Origin: an uncultured Paracoccaceae bacterium
Lineage (GTDB): Bacteria > Pseudomonadota > Alphaproteobacteria > Rhodobacterales > Rhodobacteraceae
NCBI GenBank assembly: GCA_947503175.1
Contig: CANNCO010000005.1
Location: forward strand, 155,984-219,983
Direction: 5' to 3'
Length of the DNA: 64,000 nt
Shown here: one piece after another, positions 62,300-64,000 of the stretch
Position numbering within the stretch: position 1 is the first letter of the stretch
Layout: each line of letters starts with the position of its first letter
The notes under the pieces: generated by a model
Told to the model about the DNA's origin: nothing
Databases searched by the model: none
What the model saw: the letters and a program-made list of their open reading frames with translations, nothing else
Made by a program: the position numbers and the translations under genes

Positions 62300-63199
62300 T
62301 CAGGCCAAATTGCTCCCTGACTGAGGTGTGCGATTGATCGGCTTGCCGACATAGCCGGTGAACTGACTGTAAAGCTGGGTTACGGCTTCCATTCTCGCTT
62401 CGACCTTCTGGCCAAGCTCCAGAAACACGCCGTTGACCAGAAGATTGGCCAGACTTGCCATCTGGGCCGTCGATTCCCAGAACTGGTTGAATTCAGTGGG
62501 GACGACGAACATCTCGTCGACGAGATCGCGGCCCCAATCGCAGAATGGGTCGGTCACCAATGTCACTGGAATCCCGGCCTTCTTGGCTTCAATCGCAAGG
62601 TCACGCGACAGCCTCGAGTAGCGGCGCGCCTCGAAAATCACGAGACATGACCTGGCGGGGTCCGAAACCAGAATTTCGGCAAAGCTGCCGCCCGCAAGAT
62701 CAAGCATCCGGACGCCGTCGCGCAGATATTGCAACTGATTGACCAGGATCTGCGCCATGCCCCGTTCGGTCTGGAATCCGACTGCATAGACACAGGGCGC
62801 GGTCGCCAATCGTTTTACGACAAGTGCCCATTCCGGTGTGCGCGCCAATTCGTAAATCGCGACGAGGGCCGAGATTTCAAGCTCCAGCCCGGTCGCAAGC
62901 TGATCTTCGCCAGCGGCCGCCTGCTTGCGCAGTTCACGGAGCCGGTCGCCGACCAGCCAAGGCTGCTGGCCGATATCCTGCTTCAAGTGATCCTTGAGGT
63001 CCTTGAAGCTCTTGTAGCCGATGGTTCGGCAAAAGCGACCGACCGTCGGCTCGCTGACTTCAACTTTCGCCGCTAGGCTCGCCGCCGTTTCAAACGGAAG
63101 GTTGGACAATTCTGACAGCATGAAGTTGGCCAGGATCCGATCCGCTTTCGAAGCGGTTGCCAGGCTGGTCGTCAGTCGCTCGCGAACCGATGCGCTCAT
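62300..63199 (-). CDS. RpiR-family transcriptional regulator
   Basis: A 299-residue regulator. The N-terminal helix-turn-helix (about 1-77) reads SNLPFETAASLAAKVEVSEP then TVGRFCRTIGYKSFKDLK. A SIS domain (about 125-255) follows with VYAVGFQTERGMAQIL and AGIPVTLVTDPFCDWG. SIS domains bind sugar phosphates or related ligands; here the ligand may relate to the imported compound. It is the first gene of the importer-peptidase operon and is divergent from the oxidase gene, so it may control both. Confidence 0.9.
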   Translation of the reverse strand: MSASVRERLTTSLATASKADRILANFMLSELSNLPFETAASLAAKVEVSEPTVGRFCRTIGYKSFKDLKDHLKQDIGQQPWLVGDRLRELRKQAAAGEDQLATGLELEISALVAIYELARTPEWALVVKRLATAPCVYAVGFQTERGMAQILVNQLQYLRDGVRMLDLAGGSFAEILVSDPARSCLVIFEARRYSRLSRDLAIEAKKAGIPVTLVTDPFCDWGRDLVDEMFVVPTEFNQFWESTAQMASLANLLVNGVFLELGQKVEARMEAVTQLYSQFTGYVGKPINRTPQSGSNLA

Positions 63200-63413
63200 T
63201 GCGGAGTATCCCCCTAGGGATCGTACTGTAATTTTTCTTACATTTTGTCAAAAGAATTATTTTTATTGCAGACTTCGCGCTCCCCATCTGCTACCGGTTA
63301 CTGATCAGATGTTGGGTGACGGCAAAACGCCGCAACGTTCACATCCTGCGGGCCATCTCTCGAACCGGCCATGGGCCACTTGACCGGCCGAAACAGAAAG
63401 ACGGGTTAGCGCA

Positions 63414-63926
63414 ATGTACGAGTATGCCGTCATCGGTGCGGGGATCGCGGGCGCCTCACTGGCATTCGAACTGGCCCAGGATGGAACCGTTATATTGATC
63501 GAAGCGGAGGCTCGACCGGGCTACCACAGCACTGGCCGGTCGGCGGCACTCTTTACACCCAATTACGGAAATGCCGTCATGCGCGCAGCGCGCCGTTCTT
63601 TCTCGATCCTCCAAGCGGCTTCGCTGAACATCCCCTGCTCACACCACGCGGATTGCTGACAATTGCGGCATCAGGGCAGGAGACAGACCTCGATACGATC
63701 ATGACACTGGCAGCGGATGAGACGCCTGTTCGCCACGTTTCGGCATCCCAAGCGCTCGCACTGGTGCCGGTACTCCGTCCGGAAGTCGTGTCCGCTGCCG
63801 TTCTTGATCCGAGCGTCATGGACATCGATGTGGACGCGCTCCATCGGGGTTACCTGCGTGGCTTCAAGGCCCTGGGTGGGCATCTCTTGTGCGCCGCTCG
63901 CGTGCAAGAGATTTTACGCCGCCCTA
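63414..63926 (+). pseudogene. FAD-dependent glycine/D-amino-acid oxidase gene, frameshifted and truncated
   Basis: The 5' frame encodes YEYAVIGAGIAGASLAFELA, the FAD-binding Rossmann motif of the DAO family, then RPGYHSTGRSAALFTPNYGN. At about 63600-63611 the family sequence moves to another frame and continues PSGFAEHPLLTPRGLLTIAA and LDPSVMDIDVDALHRGYLRG. It ends at 63926, where an IS5-type element begins. The 3' half of the gene is outside the window or lost. Two lesions make it inactive. It would have worked with the divergent peptidase operon, oxidising a released amine or amino acid. Confidence 0.85.
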
Positions 63927-64000
63927 GGGTCAGGACTCAATTAGGTCCACCATGAGATAGCTGCAGCGAGGCAGATAGCGGAAAGGAAAGTGTCTGCGCG
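63924..64000 (-). mobile_element. IS5-family element, right end running off the window
   Basis: CTAG at 63924-63927 followed by GGTCAGGACTCAATT marks the likely end, consistent with the CTAR target preference of IS5 elements. The other end and the target duplication lie outside the window. Confidence 0.65.
63941..64000 (-). CDS. IS5-family transposase, C-terminal end
   Basis: The last 19 codons of a leftward transposase gene: RADTFLSAICLAAAISWWT then stop. The tail (R/C)ADTFLSAI(C/T)LAA is the usual end of alphaproteobacterial IS5-family transposases. The rest lies beyond the window. It belongs to the element that interrupts the oxidase gene. Confidence 0.72.
   Translation of the reverse strand, partial: RADTFLSAICLAAAISWWT

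Noticed and set aside
1..64000. CRISPR arrays, tRNA or rRNA genes
   Set aside because: None seen on reading both strands; no regularly spaced direct repeats and no cloverleaf I could support.

Overview
The window looks like a chromosomal segment of a marine Rhodobacterales (Roseobacter-group) alphaproteobacterium. The reasons are the lpxC-bamD-recN order, a CuyA-type L-cysteate sulfo-lyase gene, many ABC systems for small organic solutes, and high GC throughout except in one island. This taxonomic call is inference from gene content; there is no rRNA or tRNA in the window. Coding is dense from 1 to 34.2 kb and from 55.4 to 63.4 kb. Between them, 34.2-55.4 kb is looser, lower in GC in its gaps, and accessory in character.

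Left part (1-34.2 kb). The end of lpxC, then bamD and recN (envelope and DNA repair). Next come an MFS exporter, a secreted hypothetical protein, a lactonase-like metallo-hydrolase, a decayed type I secretion adaptor, an EamA transporter and UDP-glucose dehydrogenase. A four-gene catabolic operon follows (hydantoinase A and B, a PLP aminotransferase, a two-cysteine racemase/isomerase), then 4-hydroxyphenylpyruvate dioxygenase with a Rieske protein and a fused CoA-transferase. A leftward operon joins CuyA to a betaine-class ABC transporter and is read divergently from a LysR regulator, with a perfect dyad between them. After that come an iron-binding protein gene, an AraC regulator, a small hydrolase/SDR/NTF2-like cluster, a K+ channel and an RND efflux pair.

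Accessory island (34.2-55.4 kb). A 1451-residue type I secreted adhesin lies next to a LapG-like periplasmic cysteine protease. Rightward of these is an operon with a small unknown ORF, a SapC-family protein, a TolC-like lipoprotein, a LapB-like ABC transporter and a LapC-like adaptor. Adhesin gene and secretion operon have nearly superimposable promoters (TTGAC[A/T]-N17-TATCAA running into AATGACA). Rightward are a membrane protein with a pseudo-receiver end, two paralogous 104-residue winged-helix proteins, and an orphan polytopic membrane protein. A dyad with core GTCA-N3-TGAC occurs six times between 34.58 and 53.77 kb; four copies are perfect AGTCA-N3-TGACT, all in intergenic gaps. I propose the winged-helix pair and this dyad as an undescribed local regulatory circuit for the adhesin system. 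No LapD-like c-di-GMP receptor is visible. The island ends in wreckage: a broken DNA methylase gene, a truncated IS3-type element and a truncated IS110-type transposase.

Right part (55.4-64 kb). A leftward operon encodes an RpiR regulator, a complete dipeptide-type ABC importer and an M81 (MlrC-like) metallopeptidase, suggesting uptake and hydrolysis of an unusual peptide or amide. A divergent FAD-dependent amino-acid oxidase gene is frameshifted and cut by an IS5-family element that runs off the window.
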